DNA of 64,000 nt, taken from assembly GCA_029339505.1 (NCBI GenBank), contig JAQISU010000167.1:86001-150000 (forward strand). Reading direction: 5' to 3'. Source of the stretch: Unio delphinus (lineage: Eukaryota > Mollusca > Bivalvia > Unionida > Unionidae). Below are positions 33,853 through 45,936 of this stretch, one piece after another; the stretch's first letter is position 1; each line of letters starts with the position of its first letter. The position numbers and the translations under genes were made by a program. Under the pieces are notes generated by a model. That model was not told the origin of the DNA. It made no database searches and was given only the letters and a program-made list of their open reading frames with translations.

Positions 33853-33907
33853 ACCCTTTGAAAGCCAATGCATACACATAGCATTTTACCGAAGTATGCG
33901 AATTAAA

Positions 33908-33913
33908 AATAAA
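33908..33913 (+). terminator. Poly(A) signal AATAAA after TSR exon
   Basis: A canonical AATAAA 56 bp beyond the stop codon supports a terminal exon, although such hexamers are common in AT-rich DNA. Confidence 0.5.
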
Positions 33914-35825
33914 ATTTCCACCATCGTTTCTATCTTTGTATTGTTTCGACATCAAGAAATCTACCTATTTATATATAATTTATGAATTATGAACTGTTCT
34001 TATCTGCTTATAGGTATGGCATTTTGCCATTGAGATTAAAACATGATATGTAATGGATTGCATGTTAGATGAAGACGGAAACATATGGTGTGCAGGAAAA
34101 GATTATAATTACAGAGGGCAGTGGAATCATGGATTATGAAAACTGTGCTACTTTATTATATTTACACATGTTAAGCATTACTGAGTATTATTCCTGACTT
34201 TTGCAAGTTAGCACAAAATCTCGTTGAGGACAGTTGTAAACGCCTCGAAAAGATCTTTTCCTATGAGCATTTTTAATAACCTCTAGTTCTGCTTTGTCTT
34301 GAATTTGGAAAAGGGGTTCTAAAGGGGTTCTGAAGTATTTTAAAAAGAGAACACAAATCACTCGGAAACAAAATAGTAGATCTTTCATTTACATAATCCA
34401 ACAAGATTGCAAGATACATTAATACTGACAGAATACATACTTTAGATAATGAAACAGCAGGAACACCGTTTTTGTTTATCATGTTGGATAATGAATGCGA
34501 GGTATAATAAATGCATGTTCCTAATCAGAAGTTCTACATCGCAGACAGTATTGTTTTTGTTTCAAAACTGAATTGGTATTCCACAGTTATCTACTACAAA
34601 TATTTTTTGACACCATCTATTATATGGTTTTAATACTTTCAATTTTGCACGCTTTATGTAATATTCTAGTATCCATTAATCATACTATGCTATTTGGTTA
34701 CTTTGCATTCAGTTGATTTCAACAGTTGAAGTAGGACAGTTGGATTATGCCTCTTGACTTTATTTTCCTCGTCTGGTCCTGACTCAAAGCCATATCCTCT
34801 GTTCTCCCATGCTTTGGGAAGCAGGTCACAATATACAACCATATGATGCCTATTACACGAAAGTATTCAAAATGCTTCACGATCAATCAGTAATTCCTCA
34901 TAATATATAAGCTACCTGCCTGTTGCATCATCAACATTTGATGCCGATTTTCTAAAAATGGTCGATTTACTTAATTACTCTTGTATATAATGACAAAAAA
35001 TTCACACTTACGCTAAAAATAGTATGCGATCGTTTAATGGGATCAGTTCAAATGTATTAAACCACCGCATGATTGGGATATAATAAGAAAATGCGAAAAC
35101 TGAAATCGCTGTATCTTTTGAGTGCATCATCTCGATTTATTAACGAAACTCGACGGATGCTATTCGTGTTTTAGCTATATTAACCTGAACAAATTGATAA
35201 ATTTAATAAGTTAGGAGCGGCCTAGAAATGGAACAGATTACTTTAGACAAACATAAGACGAAATGTAAAAACATTTATATAATATGGTACAAGAAAAAAT
35301 GTCTCTAACAAAATTGGCCACTAAATCTTTTGAAACTTTTGATTACTTTTGCGGAAGTTCTAGAAAAAATAACCAAGAAAGTTAAAGAGCATACAAATTC
35401 AACATATGCGATATCATACAAGATTTAAATATGAACAGTATTACAAAATAATATTCCACAAAACAGAACCGAAGCATCAGAAGCATAAGAACAAAATAAC
35501 AACAGCTGTTGTCGAACTCAAACCACCCAAACGTTGCTTTTTTAAAAAAAAAAAAAATAATTCACAAGCCTTTTGACATTACTGGGCATCTGCTGCAGTC
35601 AGGCAAAAATATACAGTGTTAGCATAGAACTAATTGATGGGTATCAGCATACTTTGTCTTAGAGCAGCAAAATGATTTTGTATTGAGGACCCTCAAATAG
35701 GTTTATTTTATTTGAATAAAACTGATTTACATTTTCTTTTTAATGTGGGTGGATACTGTTTTTGTACACAATACAAATTAAAGCTTATAACAGATCAAAC
35801 AGAAAAAGCAATGCTTACAAATGAA

Positions 35826-35826
<1 letters not shown>
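33914..35826. other. Gene-less AT-rich stretch
   Basis: No recognisable genes; short frames at 34,188-34,482 lack motifs. Confidence 0.5.
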
Positions 35827-35856
<30 letters not shown>

Positions 35857-35900
35857 CATACATACATACATACATACATACATACATACATACATACATT
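35827..35900. repeat. (ACAT)n microsatellite
   Basis: About eighteen perfect ACAT units; the open frame over it is an artefact. Confidence 0.97.
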
Positions 35901-36576
35901 GTCACTATGAAAACTATAAAACATATATGTTAGTGCATAGTCAAGCCACTCGGCTGTACCATGCAGATGGCTGCGGAGTCAAACCAGGCCTGTCGATCAT
36001 GACGAACTGCTCGTGAATATTACTAGTAGCGTAAAACAAAATATCCCTTAATTCACAGACACCTATGATTGCACATACAGATACATAAGAAATTGGCATC
36101 ATAGGTAAAATCAGACCAATGACCGTTTCTGACCCTGATAAATGCAAATACTAAAGCACATTTTTGAACGGTATTCTCACCATGTTCTAGTTTTAGTAAA
36201 TAGCAGCATGGCATAAGACATATATACCTGTCATTTGATAAAAGCTGGCATAATTACACTGAACCCACCACTAGTCCCAAATATATTACTGGTTCTTAAT
36301 ACAAAAGTAACGGTACAAGAAGTAAAACAATTTGCAATGAACATATATACAACCACTACTAGGTACAATAACAGCTGATATCGTTGTATTGAATATTAAA
36401 CACACCGTGGTTGTATTAAAAATGAACAAAACCGTCTTGCTTCTGCAACCACTACTACTAAATCTGTCTAGTATGGTCGCGATTGAGAACAACAATAAAA
36501 CTTATCTGAATTTAAATTTCACTATCGTAGTTGTGAATTAGAAAATCACATGGTTCTTATCCCATCCTCATAAATA

Positions 36577-36794
36577 TCAACCAACGACGTTCGATAAATG
36601 TTGGCAAATATGATTCATGCAATCACATCGGTGTGACAAAAACGTTTGCCACTCTGGGATTATATCACCAAATGTCTCATTTCTTGGATCCGTGTACATG
36701 CCTTCACAAGAGTGGATCCGCCAAGGTGAATGATAAAGAAGTTTTACAACAGTCATTTTGAAATGGGAAATATTGCCCGCGTTATACCTGGCTA
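36577..36794 (-). CDS. Candidate terminal exon, Cys-rich protein
   Basis: On the minus strand a plausible acceptor (CTTTGTTAACAG) precedes a 218-bp open stretch in phase 1, the same phase as the TSR exons, ending in TGA. The peptide includes LLYHSPWRIHSC, YTDPRNETFGDI and a cysteine cluster HRCDCMNHIC, and reads like a folded protein rather than random AT-rich sequence. No poly(A) signal is seen close by. I do not recognise the family. A second possible exon lies upstream at 36,876-37,064 (-), with a Trp/Phe-rich peptide. Confidence 0.35.
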
Positions 36795-37505
36795 CTGTTA
36801 ACAAAGACCAAAGTAGAAAATACTTACATCACCTGGGTGAGTTCAGCTTTGGAAACATCAAATTCCACATGTATATTAATTACTAAGGCCACAATCACCA
36901 AATTTGAAACACTTTACCCATACAGAGCTTTCAATGTGTTCACTTATAATAATAGGTTTTCTCCATGACAGTAGCGGAATATAATTCCAGAACCTGGTAA
37001 AAACATTGTCAAATTCACTGACATGCAACCAAAATTGAAAGTCATTTAAATCATTCTTAATCATGAAACAACAAAACTAAACGATCATGAACCATGTGTT
37101 GTTTGAGTTATAACAGATACATGTGACGGGCAAATTGAAAAACCAATGTGTCTCAAGGCAACGACTCGGTGTTCTATTTCTTAAATTAACCACAGTTACA
37201 GTAAAATCGATAACAGGTGTATACATCATATGTATTAGTTAAAACCATCGGTACCAATCATGAATTATCTACTGCCACTCATTGATAGATATGTTAAGAA
37301 GCTTTTCCTTCCACCAGTAGAGCAGCAAGCCACTTCACTGGAATGTAAGGAGAAAGCGCACACAACAATTCAGAATTTACCCAACCAAAAAGCAAACTTT
37401 CCTGTAGTGTTTCATTACTTGCTTTGGTGCGTCAAACTCATCGATTAACGTAATCATAAAATAATATGGAAAAAGACAAGATGTTTCGGCTAGAGTCGGA
37501 CTATC

Positions 37506-38121
37506 CAGGTGTGGGCAAACTACGGCATGTGGGCCGCATGTGTCCCGCCTAGGCTTTCATGAGGCCCGCCAAGGGTTTTCATGCGGCCTAGGAACAAGTC
37601 CTATGTTCACATTATTTAATTTTCTCAAAGGTACGATTTCTTGTTGTATGCTTCTCTACACCCAAGAAAGTTTCCAAATCTAAAAAGAATTTGCCAGAAA
37701 GGTGTTTGTGTTGTTTGCATCAACCACGATTTCTGAGCAGACGTTCTCTACTATGAAAGTCAACAAGTCCAAGAACAGATTGTCTCTCTCAGAATCAATT
37801 CTTCACTCAGTTTTAAAGATCAGCACGAGAAACTTGTCACCAAAGTTTGACAAACTGGTCAATGAATGTGATCATCTGCATCATTGGCACTGACTCTGTT
37901 TATGTTACTCTGTTTATGTTACTCTGTTTATCAAAAAACTGTGCTTCTTTTGAAGTTTAAGTTTTCAAATATTATCAACATATTAACAACTAAAAATTAA
38001 TTATGATGTTCTTGCTTTTGCTATTTCAAATATTAATTATTTTACTTGATGAAATATGCGGCCCGCTAAAATTCTAAATTTGTAGATGCGGCCTTTGCAC
38101 TAGAACGTTTGCGCCCCTCTA
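37506..38121 (+). mobile_element. hAT transposon copy (Charlie-like ends), internally deleted
   Basis: The left end CAGGTGTGGGCAAACTACGG and the right end, read inverted as TAGAGGGGCGCAAACG, are the imperfect 'CAGGGGTGGGCAAAC' type of hAT terminal repeats, followed on both sides by GCGGCC-rich subterminal sequence. Inside is only the C-terminal end of a transposase. Flanking 8-bp sequences (GGACTATC, GGCTAAAC) are only partly alike. Confidence 0.8.
37690..37893 (+). pseudogene. hAT transposase C-terminal dimerisation region
   Basis: The frame contains SEQTFSTMKVNKSKNRLSLS and then SILHSVLKISTRNLSPKFD, the 'EqxFSxMkxiKsKxRsrLtdexL' C-terminal block of hAT/GTF2IRD2/ZBED-type transposases, which mediates dimerisation. 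The BED finger and catalytic core are absent because the element is deleted. It lies inside the hAT ends. Confidence 0.8.
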
Positions 38122-38706
38122 GGCTAAACAACGTAAGACTTTCGATTCATTACAGTTTATGAAATCTTCCTTGGACAAGTTAGTAAGCTATTCAGCGAAA
38201 AACAACTTCTCAATCACATATTTTATGTCCAACTATGACAGACCTGACTAACAAAGAAAAGGTGTGAATTTATACCAGCATATGAGTGGCTGAGACAAAT
38301 GTGCTTAAATTCAGTTTTATACGTCATTGGAACCCAATAGTATCTCAGAACCAAAGAATAAAGAATGCAAACTCGTTGGTGACCATCATGATCTGTATGT
38401 GTGCCCCTATGTGTTCTTGCGTCGTGATGTGATTGATTGCAACTTCAACAGTGATTACGGATATTTCTTCGAGGTTGATCTATAATACCCAGAACACGAT
38501 ACACACACCGATTATTCCCTTTACCTATGAGTGTGGGTTTCTGTGCTCAGTCGTCGATGAATTCGGGTTTGAATAGACGGACTGCACTAAAAAAGTACCA
38601 AGTCTTAGGACTAAACTCATCTATGTGGTATCAACTTTATCTGCTAAAGAATATTCGTGTTACCAAGATCTTTGAGTGCAGTAATTAATATGTTTAGATA
38701 GTCAAT

Positions 38707-38858
38707 GTACTAATCAACACACAAGCGTTTATGTGGCATCAACTGAGGGATATTTGCCAATGGAGCTGATGCTGATAAAGCTGCATATCTTAAGCTGATA
38801 AACATCAGCTCCATTCGGAAATATCTTTCAGTTGATGCCACTGTGTATTGATTAGTAC
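38707..38858. repeat. 152-bp imperfect palindrome
   Basis: The left arm GTACTAATCAACACACA..GTGGCATCAACTG..GGAGCTGATG pairs with the right arm CATCAGCTCC..CAGTTGATGCCAC..GATTAGTAC, about 55-65 bp per arm with mismatches and a short loop near 38,780. It could be a fold-back or MITE-like element; no target duplication was recognised. Confidence 0.85.
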
Positions 38859-38884
38859 TTTCAAGACTGGACTGTTGTAACTGA

Positions 38885-39515
38885 AGTATGTCTGTTTAGT
38901 CTCCATATTTCCTCCATATTTCCTCCAGAAACTTGACAAAATTCAAAACACAGCTGCTCGGATAATTCTTAGAGTGCTACGATCAGAGTACACCTCCCAG
39001 CTGGTCTGTACCCTATAATGGTTATCCATTCAATTCTGAATCACACACATAATTTGTTCTCTGTGACAACTCTAGTCTAACATACATGTCTGCCCTCACC
39101 CATGTGTAAACACCAGCAAGATACGTACGCTCCTCTTCGGACAAATGTATTCTCATTATTCAGACTATGAAAACGAAGTTATATGTACAACATCCTTAAG
39201 TACACAAATGTCCAGCATCGGGGAATGAATTGCCCATTGAATTAGACACAGCGACACAGTGATCCCTTTCAAGAGTGCACTTAAAACTCACATTTTTGGC
39301 CTGCAAGAACAAACCTAAAGACTTAATAACGTTTCCTATCTTAAATATTTTCAGCATGTTTTTCTTTTCTCTTTTATTCTCAATCAATGTTGTGTGGTGT
39401 TTTGTTTAGTTTATTTTGTAGTGATATCATTATAGATGTTATTAAACGCTTAGAGCTTCTTAAGATTAGCCGCTATATAAAGTACCCATCATTATTATTA
39501 TCAGTATTACTCCAC
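38885..39515 (+). mobile_element. L2-like LINE 3' end
   Basis: A + strand reading with stops gives LQKLDKIQNTAARIILRV, then SEYTSQLVCTL and HSDTVIPFKSALKTHIFGLQ, the C-terminal region of L2/CR1-type LINE ORF2. After the stop the 3' untranslated region ends 'CGCTATATAAAGTACCCATC' followed by ATT repeats (39,489-39,500). Truncated at the 5' side, as usual for LINEs. Confidence 0.85.
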
Positions 39516-39815
39516 TGCATTTAAGAGAGATAATTATGCTATAACTATGCAGGGGATAAGAGTTATCAAGTCACAACAGACATTTTCACCCATGTGTGCC
39601 ACGTTTTTTTAAAAATTTATATAAAATATAAAATATGATCTAGATATGAATTAACATAATCTCACATGTTGCTAAGAGGCTCGCCTTTATTAAGCCTAGC
39701 AAAAAGTACAACTATTACATAATACGTCAATCAAAGCTAGTGTTGTTGTTTGTTTCTTAATACAATGTTGCTTACACATGGGGTTTTAGAATTGCTACCG
39801 TTATACCTATAGCCA
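39505..39815 (+). repeat. ~310-bp dispersed repeat, copy 1
   Basis: From ACTCCACTGCATTTAAGAGA to about CTACCGTTATACC, colinear with 42,178-42,490, sharing GTCACAACA, ACATTTTCACCCAT and TATGATCTAGATATGAATTA. Clearly diverged between copies. No coding content; family unknown. Confidence 0.85.
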
Positions 39816-41130
39816 GCTTTATATTTTTCAATAATCTCTGATATTGCTCAGGACTGTAAAAATAAAAAGTCCACTTAATCATGTCCACTTGTCAAAAACA
39901 GTTTTTGGAAGTACCAAGATGTGTGTTATATTAATGTGTATGTAATTATCTTTGAACTATTTTAGCTGCTTAATTCATATTTGTGTTTACGACCAAGCTA
40001 CATTCTGGGAATAAAATGAATCGTTTTAACTATGGTTTGTGCTTTATTCATATCAGCAATCATTGAATTTCACATGGGATAAATCACAGTATATCATAGT
40101 ATGTAATGACTAGGTCAAAGACTAATGTACTAAATAGTATGTACTTCTACTTTTTCAAAAAGTATAATTCACGTAAAATAAAGGACTTTATATTTGTTTG
40201 GTAGATGCAGAGTGGAACATAAGATACAGGTGTACATGACCCAATCGTATTATCGTATATGATGTCACTGACCCCAGTATAAGCTTTGAACACTTTACAC
40301 TGTCTGCAAATATATTATATCACTAACCCCAGTCCTCATACAAATGTCAACCTACCCATCCTCTTTGTCACACAAATAGAAAGCTTCCCTCTTGTTTGTA
40401 AATAATAATTGTAATACAATTGATGCAATAATCTAATTTGACACCAAATCACAGCTTCTAAGTGGCTATGTTAGATTTGGGGTGAAATTTGGGGAATAAA
40501 GTAGAGAAAAATGAAAGAGATAAATAATACGTATAATGAGTCCAGAGGAGATAAAAAGAGGAGGACATTGTATATTTAAATGGTAAATGTGGCGTGTGAT
40601 AAATGGGTTAAAGGAGACAAAATCAGCAATGAGACAAATGTCAAGGGAACGTTTGATGACCTTACCTTGGCAATGGAATCTGTGCCCCATAAGTCAAAGG
40701 GCAGTTTAAAGACACCTGTGTTATAACATCCCTTACAGGCACCAGCATTTCAGGTGAAGTGGTTTCCATTCCCATTTAATATAAAAGGGTGAATGATGTA
40801 CAGAATATAGATGCATATAATTTATTTTATTTCTACATAAGAAATTAACATTAATGAGTTTCAGTTAGGCAGTAAAATACCTAAACCAAACAAAACATAC
40901 TTTATAGGTAGCTAAACCTGTAAAATTTATTGTGAGAAATTATTAAATTACTTATAGTTACATTTGCATCAAGACTGAGGGCTAATATAATACTTAAAAA
41001 ATCTTCCCTTTAGTTTCATAACCAATCCCTGAAAATGTGAGTTTTTATTTCTTGACATGTTATACCTGGTGTAAGAGAGGTAACTGAATCATAGTCATAA
41101 GGAGTGGCATTTTTTATTTCCTCCAATATA
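39816..41130. other. Gene-less AT-rich stretch
   Basis: No recognisable coding or repeat family. Confidence 0.5.
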
Positions 41131-41373
41131 TTATCCATATAATATAGATGGATTCATGAACACTTGTATTAACTTCAATGCAGTTAAATTATCCACAAAT
41201 ACATTACTGATATAGTGAGAACCTAACCACATATGCAGTGGAGACCTCAAGAGTGATATAATTTCTTTTACTGACATGGAGCGTCTGTTATATATCACAT
41301 AGTTAATGTTCTCTACAATGCCAGCATGCGGAGTATAGCCTTCCATAAACATGCAGTTAAGATCCCATGACAA
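41131..41373 (-). CDS. Unrecognised ORF
   Basis: An 80-codon frame with mixed, protein-like composition (CMFMEGYTPHAG, SLLRSPLHMWLG). No motif or family is recognised, and there is no clear splice site. It lies between the two ~310-bp direct repeats. Could be an exon or chance. Confidence 0.25.
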   Translation of the reverse strand: MSWDLNCMFMEGYTPHAGIVENINYVIYNRRSMSVKEIISLLRSPLHMWLGSHYISNVFVDNLTALKLIQVFMNPSILYG

Positions 41374-42177
41374 TTTGGATTATTGCGACGAGATGCAAAA
41401 GTTTGACGAACAGTGTGAACTTGAATAGAATGAGTGGGCGATATGACTAAATTTGTTATCACTCCGAAATGTTGGGAACTTCAACCAAAAGGAATGCAAG
41501 AGAACTTAACTAAATAAACTGGATAAACAAATTCAAGGCAGGAAAGTGAACAAAAATGGATAATTAGAGCAGGACAATTAAAATCAAAGTGGGAAGGAAT
41601 ACTATATCTTTAATGAAATACCTATAATTATTCATTCCAGAATATTCTATATGATATAAATCGTCTGTCTGCAAATGGACCTAAAGTGTAATCTACCTGG
41701 GTCTATGCCATTCATTACAAGAACGAAATAGTTGTTTTCTCTACATGATTTTTCATTTTTACAGGAAAAATATTCAATATTTGGCCAAAATCAACTATAT
41801 TATCTTTACATGACATATTTGTTGCATTGTGCTAATCTTTGAGCTGACTACAGAGACGTAAAGACATCAGTCTTTATCTGTTATAGCTAAAGTTACAAAA
41901 GCCCCAATTCAAAGTCAACCTGCGCTATTTTCAGAAGATTTTAATACATGTTATATATACTCAAACTAGCACCGTTTATAAATGCCGCCCACATGTATGC
42001 GTTTCTATTGATACAATGTGAAACTGTTCTTTCCTATAGGTATCACGGTACCAATTGTTTTTCCATAGACCTCAATGATAATGTATTGCGAAATAAATAT
42101 AAATTCTATCTACTTCAGCATGCATGTCACACACTGTCATAGAGGAAACTGTTGGATTGACAAGGACAAAAAAAACA

Positions 42178-42490
42178 AGTACTCCACTGCATTGAAGAGA
42201 AATAACTGCTGGGACTGGGGATAGGTAAGAGTTATTTAGTCACAACATATACATTTTCACCCATTTGTGCCACATTTTAAAAAATCATACCGAATAAAAA
42301 TATGATCTAGATATGAATTAGCATGATCTCACATGCTGCCAAGATGCTTACCTTTTTTGAGGCTTTACAGAAAGTAGAACTCATATGATGAACATATCAC
42401 AGCTAGCGTTGTTGTTTATTTCTGAATGCAATGTTCCCTACACCTTAAGCTCCGCCCACCTGGTGTTGTGTAATTGAAACCATTATGCCA
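42178..42490 (+). repeat. ~310-bp dispersed repeat, copy 2
   Basis: A second direct copy of 39,505-39,815. A SINE is inserted just past its right end. Confidence 0.85.
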
Positions 42491-42529
42491 TATCGAACCA
42501 TTTGTCATCGAAAATACATTCTTTGTAAC

Positions 42530-42777
42530 GGGGCCCCGAGTGGCCGAGTGGTCTAAAGCGCTGTCCGTTACGGACCACTGCCATCTCACCTCTGTCTGCG
42601 TGTATTCGAGTCTAAGATTCGGCAAATGTAGTTATGTGAGAAAGCTTGCCAGTAGCTTCTCGTGGGTCGGTGGTTCTTTCCGGGGTTTGTCCGGTTTCTT
42701 CCTCCACCATTAATACTGGCCGCCATGTATAGCCTATATTGTGCTGAAAAAATGGCGTTAAACCATAAAAAACAAAA
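42530..42777 (+). mobile_element. SINE, second family, with 14-bp target duplication
   Basis: The head GGGGCCCCGAGTGGCCGAGT is tRNA-Ser/Leu-like (A box GTGGCCGAGTGGTC; weak B box TATTCGAGTC). The body ends AATGGCGTTAAACC and an A-rich tail. Perfect flanking copies of ACATTCTTTGTAAC lie at 42,516-42,529 and 42,778-42,791. It is unrelated to the 5.9-kb family. Confidence 0.93.
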
Positions 42778-42821
42778 ACATTCTTTGTAACACGGATTTA
42801 CTTGTTGTACCAAAAGAGAGT

Positions 42822-42825
<4 letters not shown>

Positions 42826-42866
<41 letters not shown>

Positions 42867-42870
42867 ATGT
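42826..42870. repeat. (AT)n(GT)n microsatellite
   Basis: An AT run passes into GT and then imperfect GTAT units. Confidence 0.9.
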
Positions 42871-43269
42871 ATGTATTTATATGTATGTATATGTATAGAT
42901 ATGATATGATTTATTAACGAGTACTATCAAATTTCTCTATTATTGAAGAAAGATAACTCGAACCGCATTACCTATCCTTTTAAGAGATTTATCTCTCTAT
43001 AATAATGAAATTTTGTTGAGATATCATAAAAAATAATGATTAATTTCAATATTATTGTGAGTATGGAAAGTCGTATAATTATATTATATATTTGGACCTC
43101 GACTTCCTTTTCGCACGTATTGGTTAAAGGTATTCCTGACGGCAAGAAAGGATTTTGCGATGGTGGTGCGTTTCATGTGTAGTTAACATTCTATACATTC
43201 AATATATCCACAGAATGATAAAGCCAGCGTTAAAGATTTCAAACCAATACAAATTTCGTCCTTGACTTC

Positions 43270-44800
43270 CTAAATTGTGTAGCTGAGTGAATTGCAGTAC
43301 GCTTCACAAACGAGATTCGTGGAAATAAACTAACAGATCTACGACGTGAAAATATATACAAATGGGTTGAATCAGTCAAGGAAACCAGAGCTACATTAAA
43401 CGAAGGTGCTAAATTAGGAAAAACACTCTAAAATTCCAAGTAACAGTAAAAACGATAATAGGATAACTATTATATGAGCCAAAATTTGTATCGTAAGGAA
43501 CTCCGATAAATATCGTTGATCATAATGCGCACTCTTAAACATTTGACAATATTTCCAATAGATATAACCGTTTAGTTCTATAAGGGTGATATATTTGATT
43601 TTCTGAACGAAATAAGTAATGTGACTATTTTTAAAGTTTCGATGATGGAAACTATGATAAATTGTAAAGGCAAAATTGAGATATGTCTTCTACAGAAACT
43701 CTGCGATGAAATGAAAAATATTTCGTTTAGATACATTGGTGCTGACGATGTCAGGACTGAACATTTAATGTTACCGTTCGGTCGGTTGCTGTTCATTTTG
43801 CTAGAGCGAAATATTTATGAAAACTTACTAGAGTTGATTTTCTAGTTGATATAATATTAAGTTGTATGGACATGGTGGATTGTGTAATACTAAATGCAAT
43901 CATACAAATATGATTTCACTCGACATGGTTGCATGTTATAAGGGACGTTTTCTTGGAATGGGAGAATGTTTTAATATATTAACAGATTAGGACATCCAAC
44001 ATATGAGATGACCAGAGGATCGATAAAAAGACCATTAACGGACTTTGACCTGACTAGATTTGATTGTATCAAGTCATTCGAATTTGCTGAAAATCTCCGT
44101 CCGATTTTTGATGTCAGAGAAAATGTTGGCACCAGTAGTTTTATTACGATGTATGATCAATTCATATTGTTCGCAAAAACAGGTTTGGTTACCTAAAGAA
44201 AAGGAGTATAAAGATCTTGGCAGAAACATAACTGGTTAATTTACCCAAGGAGGATAAACCACAATATACAAAACTGATTATAGACCATGCTAAACTAGAT
44301 TTTATAGTTACTGATACAACAAAGAAAAATACGTTCATAAGTCGAAACAGTGTTAATTTATCTGACGGACCTAAAATCTGAGCGACACTAATGGCAAATT
44401 TAGAAAATCGGAACGCACGCGAGTATTGAAAATCTGCAATGTGTACATTGCGGTGACTCACCAGCAATATAACTTACAATTGGACCTATTTTATGTCCGT
44501 CAGATAAATTAACACTATCTGAGATTCAATGGTCCCTAATAGTTGGGTCACGAAGGATATTAACATGCCAGCAGCAGCGAGGGCGAACAGACTTGGTTCA
44601 ATCGTCATTTGCCTAAAACATAACCTTCCTACGAAAAATAAAAAAAATCTTAAACAAAACCCCCTAATTTACCGAGAATTTCACCTAAATTTTATGCAAC
44701 CGGCTTATCCCACTGACGACCAAACTGAAGTCACGCCCTCTCTGCTGCTACAAATAAACCAAATACTGTATCGATACATGTAATTAAATCATTATTATAT
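43270..44800 (+). other. Unassigned coding-like stretch upstream of element B
   Basis: The + strand keeps several protein-like readings: RGNKLTDLRRENIYKWVES near 43,330; an open frame at 43,621-43,845 (DEMKNISFRYIGADD); another at 44,008-44,196 (KRPLTDFDLTRFDCIKSFEF); and NLPKEDKPQYTKLIIDHAK near 44,240. They lie on the strand of element B and directly upstream of its X gene, so they may be further genes of that element. I recognise no family. Confidence 0.35.
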
Positions 44801-44813
44801 ATCAATAAAAAAT

Positions 44814-45929
44814 ATGTCAAATATCGAAACATATACTACTAGATATGCTCGAGAACGCCAGCAGGAAGCAATCAAAAACTATATTCCTTTGAGAGATTCG
44901 CTTCGAAGAAAGAACGCCAGGAGTCACAAGTTGATTACTTAGAAGGTAAAGAAAGATTATTTAAACCTATTACTGCAGCGACTGAGAAAGTTTTATGGGG
45001 AGATATCACTGATCCAGAAAAAAAGAAACCTCTTCTTGGGACACTACAAGAAACCGCAAGGGCAACGCAAGAGATTTTACAAGATCTTCTAGTTAGAATA
45101 GCTGCCGCACAACCTCCTCAAGATATTGATAAAATTTACACTGAACTAGCTGATGTAAAAGAAAAACCTGCATCTCAACATAAAGCAGAAGGAGATGTTG
45201 AATTGATTAGTAAATTAAAGTAAGGTGTTATTGAAGGTATAAAAAAGATGTTAAGAAAGAGGATTTTCCTCGTTTTGCATATGACAGTCTTTCTCGAAAA
45301 TCTGAAATTTTAAAACCTAAAAACGCTAAAATAAATGATGATAATTTTTTAAGATGATTATTTTATAATAAACCCAGCGCTAATATTACCGATCCATTAT
45401 ATAAAGATTTTATGGATAAAGTAAAATATTATCGTCGTGAGCAACAACAACTTTTGCATCAACCTCCCCAGTATCAGCTACCTTCACCTCTGCAACAAAT
45501 AGAACAACAAGGGATGATGCTGGAAGCTGAAAAATTTAGAAGTGATCAAATAAAAGAAAAGATGAAACAAAAAAAGGAAGAGGTGAAACGAAGCAAAAGA
45601 AAAGCTGAAGCAAATAGAAAAAGAGAGGGAACAAAAAGTAACCAAAAGGCAGGAGAGATTACGCTTTTCACTAGGTACGCAAAGGAATCCTGTTGACTAC
45701 AGGAAGTGGTCTAGGAAATAATCTTATCACTTGCCCTGACAACGTCATCGCTGACATGGATAAACTAGAAATTTTCATAGGAGGAAAACGCGCTGGAAAT
45801 ATATCTCATTAAATTATCAACGAAATATCTGATAGCTGTCGACGAGTATTTACCGGTGGTATTATGGACATCAATACCTATCGGGAATTTATCGATGAAG
45901 TTAATGATCGTACACAATACGTATCGTAG
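44814..45929 (+). pseudogene. Conserved Polinton gene X, element B
   Basis: It starts MSNIETYTTRYARERQQEA and ends TYREFIDEVNDRTQYVS, about 370 codons. Blocks: LRDSLRRKNARSH, then in a shifted frame EGKERLFKPITAATEKVLWG, a predicted coiled coil (ETARATQEILQDLLVRIAA), the open piece 45,412-45,696 (YYRREQQQL, Pro/Gln-rich, then Lys/Glu-rich), and LEIFIGGKRAGNIS with SCRRVF. The order matches 17,000-18,012 block for block. Function unknown; position next to the minor capsid gene suggests a structural or packaging role. Frameshifts near 44,930 and 45,690 and several stops. Confidence 0.75.
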
Positions 45930-45936
45930 ACCAAGA

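Noticed and set aside
35941..36147. 68-codon minus-strand ORF
   Set aside because: No recognisable motif; composition and context look like non-coding repeat sequence.
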